Origin: JACCTU01 sp963788055
GTDB taxonomy: Bacteria > Actinomycetota > Thermoleophilia > Gaiellales > Gaiellaceae
Reading direction: 5' to 3'
DNA length: 64,000 nucleotides
NCBI GenBank assembly: GCA_963788055.1
Contig: CAWBFA010000001.1
Location: 62,001 to 126,000 of the forward strand
This document shows positions 43,727 to 52,244 of the stretch, in pieces. The position numbers and the translations under genes are program-made. The notes under the pieces were generated by a model that made no database searches, was not told where the DNA came from, and saw nothing but the letters and a program-made list of their open reading frames with translations. Each line of letters starts with the position of its first letter. The first letter of the stretch is position 1.

Positions 43727-44152
43727 ATGACGGAGTCAAGTCTGTACGAAAGGCTTGGTGGCGCATTCGCCATCGCGGCAGTGGTCGACCACTTCAGCGA
43801 AGCGGTCGTGCAGAACCCGATTGTCGGCCTGACATCGGAGAATCCCGCCCTCAGGGAATGGCACACCAACAATCTGGGCAGACTTCCAGGCCTCAAATTC
43901 ATGCGCACGCTATGGGTCTGCAACATTGCCGGCGGCCCTCAGCAATATGCAGCCACGAAACCAGGCAGTACTCCTCTTGGCTTGGAAGAAGCCCACCGCG
44001 AACTGAAGATCTCTCCCGCCCAGTTCGATGAAGTCGCGGCTGAACTTGGGCGAACGCTTGACTTCTTCAAGGTGCCCGAGAGGGAGAAGGAAGAGGTTCT
44101 GGCTGCATTTGCCGCACACAAGGGTGAGGTGACTGAGGGGTACTCCCCGTAA
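43727..44152 (+). CDS. truncated haemoglobin (group I-like)
   Basis: 141 residues, ATG 43727 with GAGGAG upstream. SLYERLGGAFAIAAVVDHFS is the typical start of truncated globins. The region around NPALREWHTNNLGRLPGLKF and MRTLWVCNIAGGPQQY corresponds to the E-F region, where the proximal His would be expected, although the exact ligand is not certain. AAFAAHKGEVTEGYSP closes the fold. Oxygen/NO binding or redox sensing is the family role. Base composition appears lower in GC than flanking core genes, consistent with transfer. Confidence 0.75.
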   Translation: MTESSLYERLGGAFAIAAVVDHFSEAVVQNPIVGLTSENPALREWHTNNLGRLPGLKFMRTLWVCNIAGGPQQYAATKPGSTPLGLEEAHRELKISPAQFDEVAAELGRTLDFFKVPEREKEEVLAAFAAHKGEVTEGYSP

Positions 44153-44216
44153 CCCCGGCGGAGTCACCGACCCGGAAGACAGGGCACCTGCAGCCAACGC
44201 CTGAGGGCCTTGCCCG

Positions 44217-44927
44217 CTATCCGGCTCGTTCCCAGACTGACACATGCTTGCGGCTCTCGCTCGTGAACGGCGAACGGTCCCAGTCGGCCCAGCGCTCGCG
44301 CAGGGTCAGGCCTGCGATGCGCGCCATCAGGTCGAGTTCCGCGGGCCACACGTAGCGGAACGGCCCCGAGCTGAGCCGGTTCGTGTAGTGGTGCGAGATC
44401 AGTCCCTGACTCGCGACGTCGTATTCGTCGATGCCGACGTGCGTCTCACTCACGTTGAACGGGACGTAGCGCTCGCCGGGCGGAAGTCGGCGGAGGTCGG
44501 GGACCATGACCTCGATGACGAAGTAGCCGCGCCGCTCGAGATGCCGTGCGACGTTCTCGAAGCACGCGACCTGCGCGTCTTGCGTCGTCAGGTTCATGAT
44601 CGTGTTGAAGACGAGATAGGCGAGCCGGAACGTCCCGTCGACGCGGGTCGTCGCGAAGTCGCCGATCGTCGCGCCGATCGCCTCCGCGCCCGGCTTCTCG
44701 CGCAGCTTTGCGACCATCGCCTCCGAGAGGTCGATACCGTGCACGCGCACGCCTCGCCGCGCGAGCGGGACCGCGACGCGGCCCGTGCCGATGCCGAGCT
44801 CGAGCGCCGCACCGTCGCCAGCGAGCTCCGCGAGGAACTCGACCGTCGGGCCGATGACCTCGGCGCTGAACATCGGGCCGTCGTCGTCGTAGCGGGCCGC
44901 GACCTCTTCGCCGAAGTAGTCCTTCAC
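44217..44927 (-). CDS. class I SAM-dependent methyltransferase
   Basis: 236 residues, GTG 44927; TACGCT (44940-44935) ends 7 nt upstream. ALELGIGTGRVAVPLARRG is motif I (E-x-G-x-G-x-G), VHGIDLSEAMVAKLREKP motif II, FRLAYLVFNTIMNLTTQDAQ motif IV region, then YFVIEVMVPDL. Matches a small group of actinobacterial methyltransferases of unknown substrate (methyltransf_25-like). Monocistronic. Confidence 0.82.
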   Translation of the reverse strand: MKDYFGEEVAARYDDDGPMFSAEVIGPTVEFLAELAGDGAALELGIGTGRVAVPLARRGVRVHGIDLSEAMVAKLREKPGAEAIGATIGDFATTRVDGTFRLAYLVFNTIMNLTTQDAQVACFENVARHLERRGYFVIEVMVPDLRRLPPGERYVPFNVSETHVGIDEYDVASQGLISHHYTNRLSSGPFRYVWPAELDLMARIAGLTLRERWADWDRSPFTSESRKHVSVWERAG

Positions 44928-45033
44928 GGACGGGAGCGTATGCCACGACGGCTAGGGCGAACGCTCAGGCGACATTCGCGACACACGCGTCGTTTGGGAC
45001 CCAAGCGTGACGAGAGTACGCTAGTGGCAGCCG

Positions 45034-46047
45034 ATGCGATGCGTGCGAGCGGCAGCACTTGCGATGGTCGTCGCGCTCGCGGCCGCCGGGGCCGCGGCTG
45101 CGCTCGCTCCGAGCTCCTCCACACGACATTGTCGCGCCGGAGCGACGCCGGCGACGATCTCGGGCAAGCATGTCTGCCTGAAGGCCGGAGAGCGCTGCAC
45201 GAAGAGCCGCGACCGCGCGTACCACCGCTACCGCTTTCACTGCCACTCCGGACGCTTGACCCGCTTCCCGGCCGCGCCCCAGCCCGCCGCCCCGCCGACG
45301 CTGCCGGAGCCGCCGGCTCCCGCAGGACAGCTCGTCGACGTCGGCGGGTATCGGCTCCACCTCGAGTGCGTGGGGTCAGCCGCGCCAACGGTTGTGCTCG
45401 AGGCCGGCGCGACGGCGACGCGCAATGGCGGGAGAAAGGTTCAGTACGCGCTCAGTAGCGAGAGTCGCGTCTGCTCCTACGACCGTCCGGGGACGACGGC
45501 CGGAGGGACGAGCGCGAGCGACCCACGCCCGACGGGCGACGCGCCGACGTCGGAGACGTTCGCGCGAGAGCTACGCACACTGCTTGCGAACGCGAACGTG
45601 CCGGGACCGTACGTGCTCGCGGGTTCGTCTTTCGGCGGCTTGCTGATTTCGACGTTCACCGCGCGTTACCCGGAGGACGTCGCCGGCCTGGTCTTCCTCG
45701 ACGCGTTAGCGCCCAGCTCGGCCGAAACGTACATCCGGGTCGGCGGCTCTGCGGAAGTGTGGGAGGGCTCAGGCGACCTTGACCGCCTGCGAACGTTGAG
45801 CTTCGGTGCCCGTCCCGTTGTCGTCGTCACCACGCAATATCCGGGTGAAGCCGCCGACCTGCGCCGCCGTTCGACGAACATCCTCGTCGCTGAGGCTCCG
45901 CAGTACACCCATTTCGTCGTCCTCGACACACCGGGTCTCGCCTACGAGGCGATCCGAGTCGCAGTCGCTGCGGTTCGGGCCGGCCGGACGTTGCCACCGT
46001 GCGCGCAAACGCCGCTCTCGCGGATCGTCAGGCGCTGCACTCCCTGA
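45034..46047 (+). CDS. secreted alpha/beta hydrolase with Cys-rich N-terminal domain (copy B)
   Basis: 337 residues, ATG 45034. Signal peptide AAALAMVVALAAAGAAAA. Same layout as copy A at 38247-39257: GKHVCLKAGERCTKSRDRAY, FHCHSGRLTRF, Pro-rich linker, then SESRVCSYDRPG and the nucleophile elbow AGSSFGGLL. C-terminal LAYEAIRVAVAAVRAG and PLSRIVRRC are shared too. The nucleotide sequence of the Cys-rich part is clearly alike between copies (about four-fifths by eye). The copies are inverted and about 6 kb apart. Confidence 0.8.
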   Translation: MRCVRAAALAMVVALAAAGAAAALAPSSSTRHCRAGATPATISGKHVCLKAGERCTKSRDRAYHRYRFHCHSGRLTRFPAAPQPAAPPTLPEPPAPAGQLVDVGGYRLHLECVGSAAPTVVLEAGATATRNGGRKVQYALSSESRVCSYDRPGTTAGGTSASDPRPTGDAPTSETFARELRTLLANANVPGPYVLAGSSFGGLLISTFTARYPEDVAGLVFLDALAPSSAETYIRVGGSAEVWEGSGDLDRLRTLSFGARPVVVVTTQYPGEAADLRRRSTNILVAEAPQYTHFVVLDTPGLAYEAIRVAVAAVRAGRTLPPCAQTPLSRIVRRCTP

Positions 46048-46141
46048 GCTAGAGCGCCGTCGCAGGTCAGACGAACGGCACTTCGGCATCGTCCCTCTGA
46101 CGGGGCTCGTCGTCGTGGCGCCCCTTCTGTCGAGAGCGCGT

Positions 46142-46549
46142 CTAAGTGCTGCGGTGCGCCGCACCGGGCTCGAGCCTTGTGAACCCAGCATGGAGCTCGT
46201 TCACGACGACGGTCGCGTTCCCCAGCAGCTGCGCCTTCAGGCGCGTCTGCTCCAGCAGCGCGTTGCTCGGCTTACCGTAGAAGTCGATTCTCGTGAGCGT
46301 GACCAACTCCGTGAACTTCCGGAAGACCGGGCCGGCCACGTTCATGTGGAACTCCATCGACGCCGAGGTCGGGTGGATCTGGACAACCGTCATCCGGCTG
46401 GCTTCCTCGTCGAAGTAGATGTTGTAGGCAATCGGATCGGCCTCGTTGGCTTCCACGAACTCGACCAATTCGATCAGCGCCGTCCTGAGCTCCTCGAGCT
46501 TTCCCTCGCGGATCTCAGAGGTGTCGATGACGACGATCGAATCCGACAT
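46142..46549 (-). CDS. ABM-like (antibiotic biosynthesis monooxygenase superfamily) protein
   Basis: 135 residues from ATG 46549. SIVVIDTSEIREGKLEELR, then LIELVEFVEANEADPIAYNI and MTVVQIHPTSASMEFHMNVA give the ferredoxin-like dimeric barrel of YgiN/quinol-monooxygenase relatives. These proteins oxidise quinols or aromatics without a cofactor, or have other roles. Start chosen at the Met before the fold; upstream sequence is unrelated. Confidence 0.6.
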   Translation of the reverse strand: MSDSIVVIDTSEIREGKLEELRTALIELVEFVEANEADPIAYNIYFDEEASRMTVVQIHPTSASMEFHMNVAGPVFRKFTELVTLTRIDFYGKPSNALLEQTRLKAQLLGNATVVVNELHAGFTRLEPGAAHRST

Positions 46550-46746
46550 GTTCCCGCGGCTCGTGCGTGCGCTGCGTCCCGAACTGGGAGCGTACGAGCT
46601 CGGAGAGACCAGATCAACTCCGAGATCACCCGCACCAAGACGCTTCGGCTTAACGAAACCCGCACAACGAAAAAAGCGCAAGTTCGTCCTGGGAGACGAA
46701 GCTTTTTGAGCGGAGGGTCGTTTTACATGCCGCGGGGGGACTTGCA

Positions 46747-46947
46747 GTGGTACGTCAAGGGCGGCACGGGGAGGTCAGGATCGTGGCACCGGACGATCGG
46801 GCACGCGAGAGACAACGCCCCGCGGGGCAGCCGCCGGCTCGCCGCCGCACGAAGTCCCTCATGCTCGTCCCCGCCCTCGTGCTCGTGCTGCTCGAGCTCG
46901 GCTGGATCATCGCAATCGTTGTGTTCATCTACCGGACAGTGACCTAG
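46747..46947 (+). CDS. small single-pass membrane protein
   Basis: 66 residues from GTG 46747. A basic N-terminal half (DDRARERQRPAGQPPARRRT) precedes one transmembrane helix LMLVPALVLVLLELGWIIAI and a short tail YRTVT. A GGGGGA sequence is about 8 nt upstream. Family not recognised. Confidence 0.45.
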   Translation: MVRQGRHGEVRIVAPDDRARERQRPAGQPPARRRTKSLMLVPALVLVLLELGWIIAIVVFIYRTVT

Positions 46948-47105
46948 CAATGCGCCTTCCTCTTCGCCGAGTCCCTCGATCGAGTGATTCGCAGGTGAAA
47001 CCGCACACGCAGAGTCTGGGGGCATTACCTTGAGAGAGACGGTGCTTCACTGCGGCTCACCGTGTTCAGCCGATGAGAGCAAAACCGCCAGTGGAGCCGT
47101 AGAGA

Positions 47106-48392
47106 ATGCCCGGTTGGGGGACCTGGGTCCTGGTCGGCGTGCTCGTGTGGTTGGCCGTCGCCGTCGTCGCCGGGCTGGTGATCGCGCAGTTCCTCAGCTT
47201 CGGCGGTCGAACCGACGCCGACAGGCTTGCCCGTCGCAACGCGGAGCGCACGGAACAACGCCCCGACGTGATCCGGGACACGGCTGACCGAGGACCGCGC
47301 CAGGCGTCAACCGAGAGCGAAAGCCCGGAGCGACACAAGGTTCTCCTCGTCGACGACGACCCCGGCTTGCGGCTGCTCCTGCGAACGACGTTGCCTGCGA
47401 GTGAGTTCGACGTCGAGGAGGCAGGGTCCGCCGAGTCGGCCTCGGAGCTGGCGCGTTTCTGGCGTCCGGAGGTCGTCATCCTGGACGTGGGCCTCCCGGC
47501 CCTGGACGGGCTCTCCTTCTGCCGCCAACTGAAGCACTCAGCCCTCGCACCACAGGTGATCTTGCTCACCGGTGCCGATCTCGACGCCGAAGCGCTTCGT
47601 AGCGCAGGCGCCGACGCGATCCTGCGGAAACCGTTCAGCCCGATCGAGCTCGTCACGCTCCTCGACGGGGTCAGCGACTCGAGCGCTCTCGGGGCTCGTG
47701 ACTCGACGGCAGCCGAAGGTGAGCAGCTCCTGATCTACGCGCGCGACCTGAGCCAAGTCGTCGAGCGCGAGCGGCGGCAACGTCTGCTGCTCCAGCAGGC
47801 GTACCGGCAGACCGTCACGGCTCTGGCCGACGCCCTCGAAGCAAAAGATCCGGCGACGGGGCTTCACGGCCGCCGCGTCCAGCACTACGGCCTCGAGCTC
47901 GCTACGGCCCTCGATGCGACGGTGGTGGGAGATCCGAGCCTCGAGTTCGGGTTCCTGCTCCACGACATCGGAAAGATCGGGATTCCGGAGACGATCCTTC
48001 AGAAGCCAGGGCCGTTGAATGCCCCCGAGCGCCGTTTGATGCAGCAGCACCCACTCCTCGGCGTCGAGATTCTCCGTGGCATTCCGCTGCTCGAAGGCGC
48101 CGGCCTCGACGTCGTACGCTCACATCACGAGCGGTGGGACGGCTCCGGCTATCCGGACGGACTCGTCGGCGACCAGATCCCCATCGCGGCCCGGATCTTC
48201 GCCCTCGCCGACACGCTCGACGCAATCAGTACCGATCGTCCGTACCGCAGAAGGTTGTCCTGGGACGCCGCGATCGACGAGATTCTGCTCAACAGCGGTA
48301 CCCAGTTCGACCCCAAAGTGGTCGCGGCATTCGCGGCGCGCGAGCGGCAGCTCAAACGAATCTCGACGCAACTGTCCGAGCGAGCCGCTTAG
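47106..48392 (+). CDS. membrane-anchored response regulator with HD-GYP domain
   Basis: 428 residues. N-terminal transmembrane helix (WVLVGVLVWLAVAVVAGLVI). Receiver domain at about 77-190: VLLVDDDPGLRLLL (acidic pair), VVILDVGLPALDGL (phosphoacceptor Asp), ILLTGAD and ILRKPFSP (Lys). A coiled linker leads to the HD-GYP domain: FLLHDIGKIGIPE (HD), then VRSHHERWDGSGYPDGL (HHE...GYP). These enzymes hydrolyse cyclic-di-GMP. The membrane anchor on a receiver/HD-GYP protein is unusual. No adjacent histidine kinase. Confidence 0.88.
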   Translation: MPGWGTWVLVGVLVWLAVAVVAGLVIAQFLSFGGRTDADRLARRNAERTEQRPDVIRDTADRGPRQASTESESPERHKVLLVDDDPGLRLLLRTTLPASEFDVEEAGSAESASELARFWRPEVVILDVGLPALDGLSFCRQLKHSALAPQVILLTGADLDAEALRSAGADAILRKPFSPIELVTLLDGVSDSSALGARDSTAAEGEQLLIYARDLSQVVERERRQRLLLQQAYRQTVTALADALEAKDPATGLHGRRVQHYGLELATALDATVVGDPSLEFGFLLHDIGKIGIPETILQKPGPLNAPERRLMQQHPLLGVEILRGIPLLEGAGLDVVRSHHERWDGSGYPDGLVGDQIPIAARIFALADTLDAISTDRPYRRRLSWDAAIDEILLNSGTQFDPKVVAAFAARERQLKRISTQLSERAA

Positions 48393-48474
48393 TCCCCGGG
48401 CGACCGCTGCGGACGCACGCTCCGGCGTGGGCGGTCGGGGGCGCTCCAGGAACGTGCCTACGCCGGCGTTCGGA

Positions 48475-50160
48475 CTACACGAGCCGCGCCGTTTCGCGGA
48501 CGGTGCCTGCCCGCTGGTGTCTGGCGACGATGCCGAGGTCTCCGCCGTGCGGCGCTTCGACGACCCACTCGAGCTTGGCGCGATCGGTCGTCGCGTCGTT
48601 CGTCGCCCACCAGATCGTCGAGCGCTTGTGCACACGCCCCTCGAGCTGGCCCGCCTTCGTCGACCGCTCTCCCGAGACGAGCCGTGCGCCCTCGGGCAGG
48701 GCAAGCTCGACCTCGAGCTCGCGCACGGCCTGGCGCTTGAGCGCGAGCTCGGAGACGTTGGTGGGAAGCCAGCCGGTGTTCTCCAGGACGAGCTGCACGC
48801 GGAACAACCCCTCACCCACGCCTTCGACGTCGAGTGAGCGCGTCGAGAGCAGCGGCGAAATCAGGCAGTGGAAGAGCGCGAAGTCCGTATGCGGCGCGAC
48901 CTCCGACTCGAGCTGCTCGAACGGCGCGTTGTACCAGGCGTAGAACACGTCCCAGCCGCCGATCTCGATCGGGCCGAGCTGCGGATGCTCGTACGGGGTC
49001 CAGTCGACGTAGCCGCGGCCGCCGAGCTTTTCCTTCGACCAGCGGTAGAGCGTGACGTCGTCTTCCGGCGGGTGGTCGCGCAGCCACTCGATGTACTTGT
49101 AGTCCGTGATCCCGGCCTGGCGGATCGGGCTCCAGAACTCGGTCGTCCACGAGAAGATGCCGCGTTGGTCGTACATGAAGTCGTGCGCCGAGCCTTTGAT
49201 CGCCTGCTTCGGGTCGTACGCGAAGTCATGGAAGACGGAGACCGCGGGATAGCCTGTCAAGCCGGTTGCGACCTCCCCGATCTGCTTGAACACGCGGAGG
49301 TCGGCCGTCGGCAGATGATCGTCGGGATACGACGCGTAGGGGCGCAGGTGCACGCCGGAAAACGTGTGGTAGGCGACGTAGCCGCAGATGTTCGGGCGTT
49401 CGACGACGGCCTCGACCATCGCGCGAATCTCCGGCTCCGATGTGGGGTACGGCCCGGAACCTTTTTGATCGGCTTCGGGTCCCCACTCGCCCGGGAAGTT
49501 CCGGTTCAGGTCGAGCGACTCCGTCGGCGGCGGGAGCTTGATCGTGACGCCGTCGTAGTTCTGGATCGTCCCCTCTGGAAGCAGGCGGTAGTACTCGCCG
49601 CCGTCCTCGTCCGGGTCGCGGCGCACCATCAGTGCCGGCTCGTCGCGGTGCGCCTTCCAGTTGCCGTTCGGGTCGGGCAGTCGCATCGTCAGGATTCGTC
49701 CGTCGCCGTCGACGTCCTCGGCCTGCAGGCCGTCCTCCCGCTCCGGCAGCGGGTACTTGCGCACCGACGAGCGCACGTAGCGCGGCCGCTCGGCGAGCGC
49801 GAGTTCCGCCCCATCGGGATTCAAGCGAGGGATGACGTAGAACGTCCGCGTGTCGAGCGCGCGCGTCACCTTCTGGTCCGAGCCGTAGGCCGTCACGAGC
49901 CGCTCGAGCAGGTGCAGTGCCGCGGTGCAGCCGGTCACCTCGACGGAGTGGATGTTCGCCTCGATGAGGAACGCCGGCTTCTCGTCGTGTGGCCCGGTCG
50001 CGGCGTTCGTGACCGTAACGAGCCAGATCTCCCGCCCTTCGTACGAGGTCCCGATCGACTCGAGCGAGAAGAGCTGCGGGTATGCCTCGCTCCACTCGCG
50101 CAGGAGCGAAGTCAGCTCGTCGTAGGTGTAGTAGGCGTCGTAGCGGACGGCGGCGGCCAC
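48475..50160 (-). CDS. M14 zinc carboxypeptidase
   Basis: 561 residues from GTG 50160. YDAYYTYDELTSLLREWSEAY is the prodomain-free start. KPAFLIEANIHSVEVTGCTA holds the zinc ligand pair H-x-x-E. SLDLNRNFPGEW carries the substrate-binding N-R and CGYVAYHTFSGVHLRPY the third His. EFWSPIRQAGITDY lies near the catalytic Glu region. The C-terminal ~130 residues are an added beta domain. No signal peptide, so possibly cytoplasmic. Third gene of the operon; its start overlaps the upstream stop by one base (TAGTG). Confidence 0.85.
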   Translation of the reverse strand: MAAAVRYDAYYTYDELTSLLREWSEAYPQLFSLESIGTSYEGREIWLVTVTNAATGPHDEKPAFLIEANIHSVEVTGCTAALHLLERLVTAYGSDQKVTRALDTRTFYVIPRLNPDGAELALAERPRYVRSSVRKYPLPEREDGLQAEDVDGDGRILTMRLPDPNGNWKAHRDEPALMVRRDPDEDGGEYYRLLPEGTIQNYDGVTIKLPPPTESLDLNRNFPGEWGPEADQKGSGPYPTSEPEIRAMVEAVVERPNICGYVAYHTFSGVHLRPYASYPDDHLPTADLRVFKQIGEVATGLTGYPAVSVFHDFAYDPKQAIKGSAHDFMYDQRGIFSWTTEFWSPIRQAGITDYKYIEWLRDHPPEDDVTLYRWSKEKLGGRGYVDWTPYEHPQLGPIEIGGWDVFYAWYNAPFEQLESEVAPHTDFALFHCLISPLLSTRSLDVEGVGEGLFRVQLVLENTGWLPTNVSELALKRQAVRELEVELALPEGARLVSGERSTKAGQLEGRVHKRSTIWWATNDATTDRAKLEWVVEAPHGGDLGIVARHQRAGTVRETARLV

Positions 50161-51653
50161 TAGCCGCCGAGCTCCGCGACGAGCGGGTGCGTGTCGAGCG
50201 GCTCGAACCCGATCCGGGCTGCGATCTCCTCGCTCGACGGCTTCGTCCCTTCGCTCCAGAGCGCGCGCAGGTGGTCGCCCGTCTTCGGGTTGTGCCACCA
50301 GTCGGTGCCGATCTCACGCTCGAGGTACGTGCGCAACTGCGCCGAGCGGATCCATGCACGCAGGTAGTCCGCTGAGTAGAACCCCGCATCCATGTCTGAG
50401 AGAAACGCGTCGGGCCGGTAGCGGATCCCCGTCGCGTCGGTCAGGCGCTTCGAGTACTCGTCGCCCCCCGCCCCGTTCGGGAAGTCGGACCAGAGCTCGA
50501 GCTCGAACTGCAGCTTTGCGGTGTAGCGGCGGAAGAGCAGCGCCTCGAGGAACACCGGCGCCTGTGCGTTCTCCGGCGCGCCGAAGTAGTGGTCGTGCCA
50601 ACCCGGCTCGCGAGTGATCGCCTCGAGGATGTACGAGTAGATCTCCGTCAGCGCGTGGTCCCGGGAGATCTTGCGGAACGTGTACGGGAGCCCAGGGTCG
50701 ACGCCCGCGTAGTGCAGCGCGTGGCCGGCCTCGTGCATGAAGGCCTGGTAGTCGTGGAGACCACCCTGCGCCCGCGTGATCAGGTGGACGACCGTCGGGG
50801 GGTCGGACGCGATCACACACGCGCGCGGCGACTTCTGCGGGCGATCCTCGAGATCGAGCCGGATGTTCGGATCGTTCTCGAGGTCGAACCCGAGGCGCGT
50901 GAGCGTGTCCATGCAGACCTCGACCGAGCGCTCTTTCGTGTACGTGGACTCGAGCGGCGAGAGCCGGCGGAGCCACGCGACGTGCGCCGAGCTGGGCACG
51001 TCGTCGCGGTCAGGGCCGAGCAGCCGCTCGAACCAGTCCGCGCGCATGCGCTGCCATGCGCCGTCGACGCTTCGGCTCGTCTCGGCGAGCGCGCGTTCGA
51101 GATCTCCCAGCGAGATCTGCTTCTCCTCCTCGATCCGCGCGACGGGGTCGGGCTCGCCCGACAGCTCGGCTTCGAGCTCCTCGCTTGCGGTGATCAGCTC
51201 GAGCCGGTCGTCGTTGAAGTCGGCGGAGCGAAGCGCCTGGAGCTGGCCGAGCTCCTCCCGCTCCCGGTAGTCGGCGAGCACCGCGAGCTTCGCCTGCGCG
51301 GCGCGAAGCGGCAGCTCCTCGCCCTGCCACTGCACGCGCGCAGCGAGCAGCGCGTTCTCGAGCGCGTCTTCCCGCTCGGCCAGCTCGGCGGCAACGATCC
51401 CTGCCTCACACGTCTTCCGCAGCCGGTAGAGACGCTCTCGCTCGAGACCCGCAGCCCCGTGGTTCTCGTGTTCCCGTAGCGCCTCGACCTGCTCGCGGGA
51501 GAAGAGGTTCGCGTAGCGGGCGACGATCGCCGCCTGCTCGGAGGTCTCCTTCTCCCCCACGCGCACCGCCCGTCCCTCCTCGGAGCGCTCGAACAGATAC
51601 CGCTGGAGCTCGGCCTCGTACTCGGCGGGGGTCCGGACCGCGGTGACGCTCAC
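50160..51653 (-). CDS. M3-like zinc metallopeptidase (oligopeptidase family)
   Basis: 497 residues from GTG 51653. HEAGHALHYAGVDPGLPYTF is the HExxH zincin site, with the downstream TEIYSYILEAI supplying the third zinc ligand Glu, as in M3/oligoendopeptidase F-type enzymes. The long helical N-terminal region (LQRYLFERSEEGRAVRVGE, EQVEALREHENHG, LAVLADYREREELG) fits a closed clam-shell peptidase. Overlaps the response-regulator stop by GTGA. Together with the M14 enzyme it suggests peptide recycling (inference). Confidence 0.75.
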   Translation of the reverse strand: MSVTAVRTPAEYEAELQRYLFERSEEGRAVRVGEKETSEQAAIVARYANLFSREQVEALREHENHGAAGLERERLYRLRKTCEAGIVAAELAEREDALENALLAARVQWQGEELPLRAAQAKLAVLADYREREELGQLQALRSADFNDDRLELITASEELEAELSGEPDPVARIEEEKQISLGDLERALAETSRSVDGAWQRMRADWFERLLGPDRDDVPSSAHVAWLRRLSPLESTYTKERSVEVCMDTLTRLGFDLENDPNIRLDLEDRPQKSPRACVIASDPPTVVHLITRAQGGLHDYQAFMHEAGHALHYAGVDPGLPYTFRKISRDHALTEIYSYILEAITREPGWHDHYFGAPENAQAPVFLEALLFRRYTAKLQFELELWSDFPNGAGGDEYSKRLTDATGIRYRPDAFLSDMDAGFYSADYLRAWIRSAQLRTYLEREIGTDWWHNPKTGDHLRALWSEGTKPSSEEIAARIGFEPLDTHPLVAELGG

Positions 51654-52033
51654 GTAGTCGAATCTACATGAGCGCGGTCGACGAGCTCTTGCACCGTCGC
51701 GACCAGGTGGACGGGCTCGAACGGCTTCGTCACGACGCGGTCGGCGGCGGCGAAGCGGCCGCCGGTCGGCTCCACGCTTCCGGTCAGCATCACGACACGC
51801 GTCGCGGACTCCGAGGCGCGCAGCTCGTCGAGCAGGTCGCGTCCGTCGTCGGGCCCGAGGTGAACGTCGAGCACCGCGACGTCGACCCTCTCGCGCTCGA
51901 GCAGCGCACGCGCCTCGGCCAGCGTCCCTGCCTCGAGCACGCGGAGGCCCTCCAGCTCGAGATTCACCCGGCAGAGCAAACGAAGTGACGGCTCGTCGTC
52001 CACGACGAGCACTGTGCCGCCCCCCGACGCCAT
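51650..52033 (-). CDS. single-domain response regulator
   Basis: 127 residues, ATG 52033. Receiver domain: VLVVDDEPSLRLLCRV, VAVLDVHLGPDDGRDLL (phosphoacceptor Asp), VVMLTGS and VVTKPFEP (Lys). No output domain. TAGCCT ends 6 nt upstream of the start. First gene of a three-gene operon with two peptidases; partner kinase not in the window. Confidence 0.85.
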   Translation of the reverse strand: MASGGGTVLVVDDEPSLRLLCRVNLELEGLRVLEAGTLAEARALLERERVDVAVLDVHLGPDDGRDLLDELRASESATRVVMLTGSVEPTGGRFAAADRVVTKPFEPVHLVATVQELVDRAHVDSTT

Positions 52034-52039
52034 TGCCGG

Positions 52040-52045
52040 AGGCTA
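52040..52045 (-). promoter_or_regulatory. -10 element TAGCCT for the response-regulator operon
   Basis: Minus-strand TAGCCT ends 6 nt before ATG 52033; leaderless spacing. Confidence 0.45.
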
Positions 52046-52244
52046 GCGAAGCCGCCGTATCTCCGGAGTGCGCAAGCCCGTTTACAAGTCGTAATGCGCG
52101 GTGAGCGCACGCATTCCCATGGCTCCGAGCCAGCGGTGGCGCGAGATCGCCTGAAAGGGCTCCCGCAGCCGACGACGGCCTTCCGTCGGCGGGCCTGGCT
52201 TCTGTTCGAGCGCGCACTCGACCCCCTGTCGCCGCCCAAGCCGT

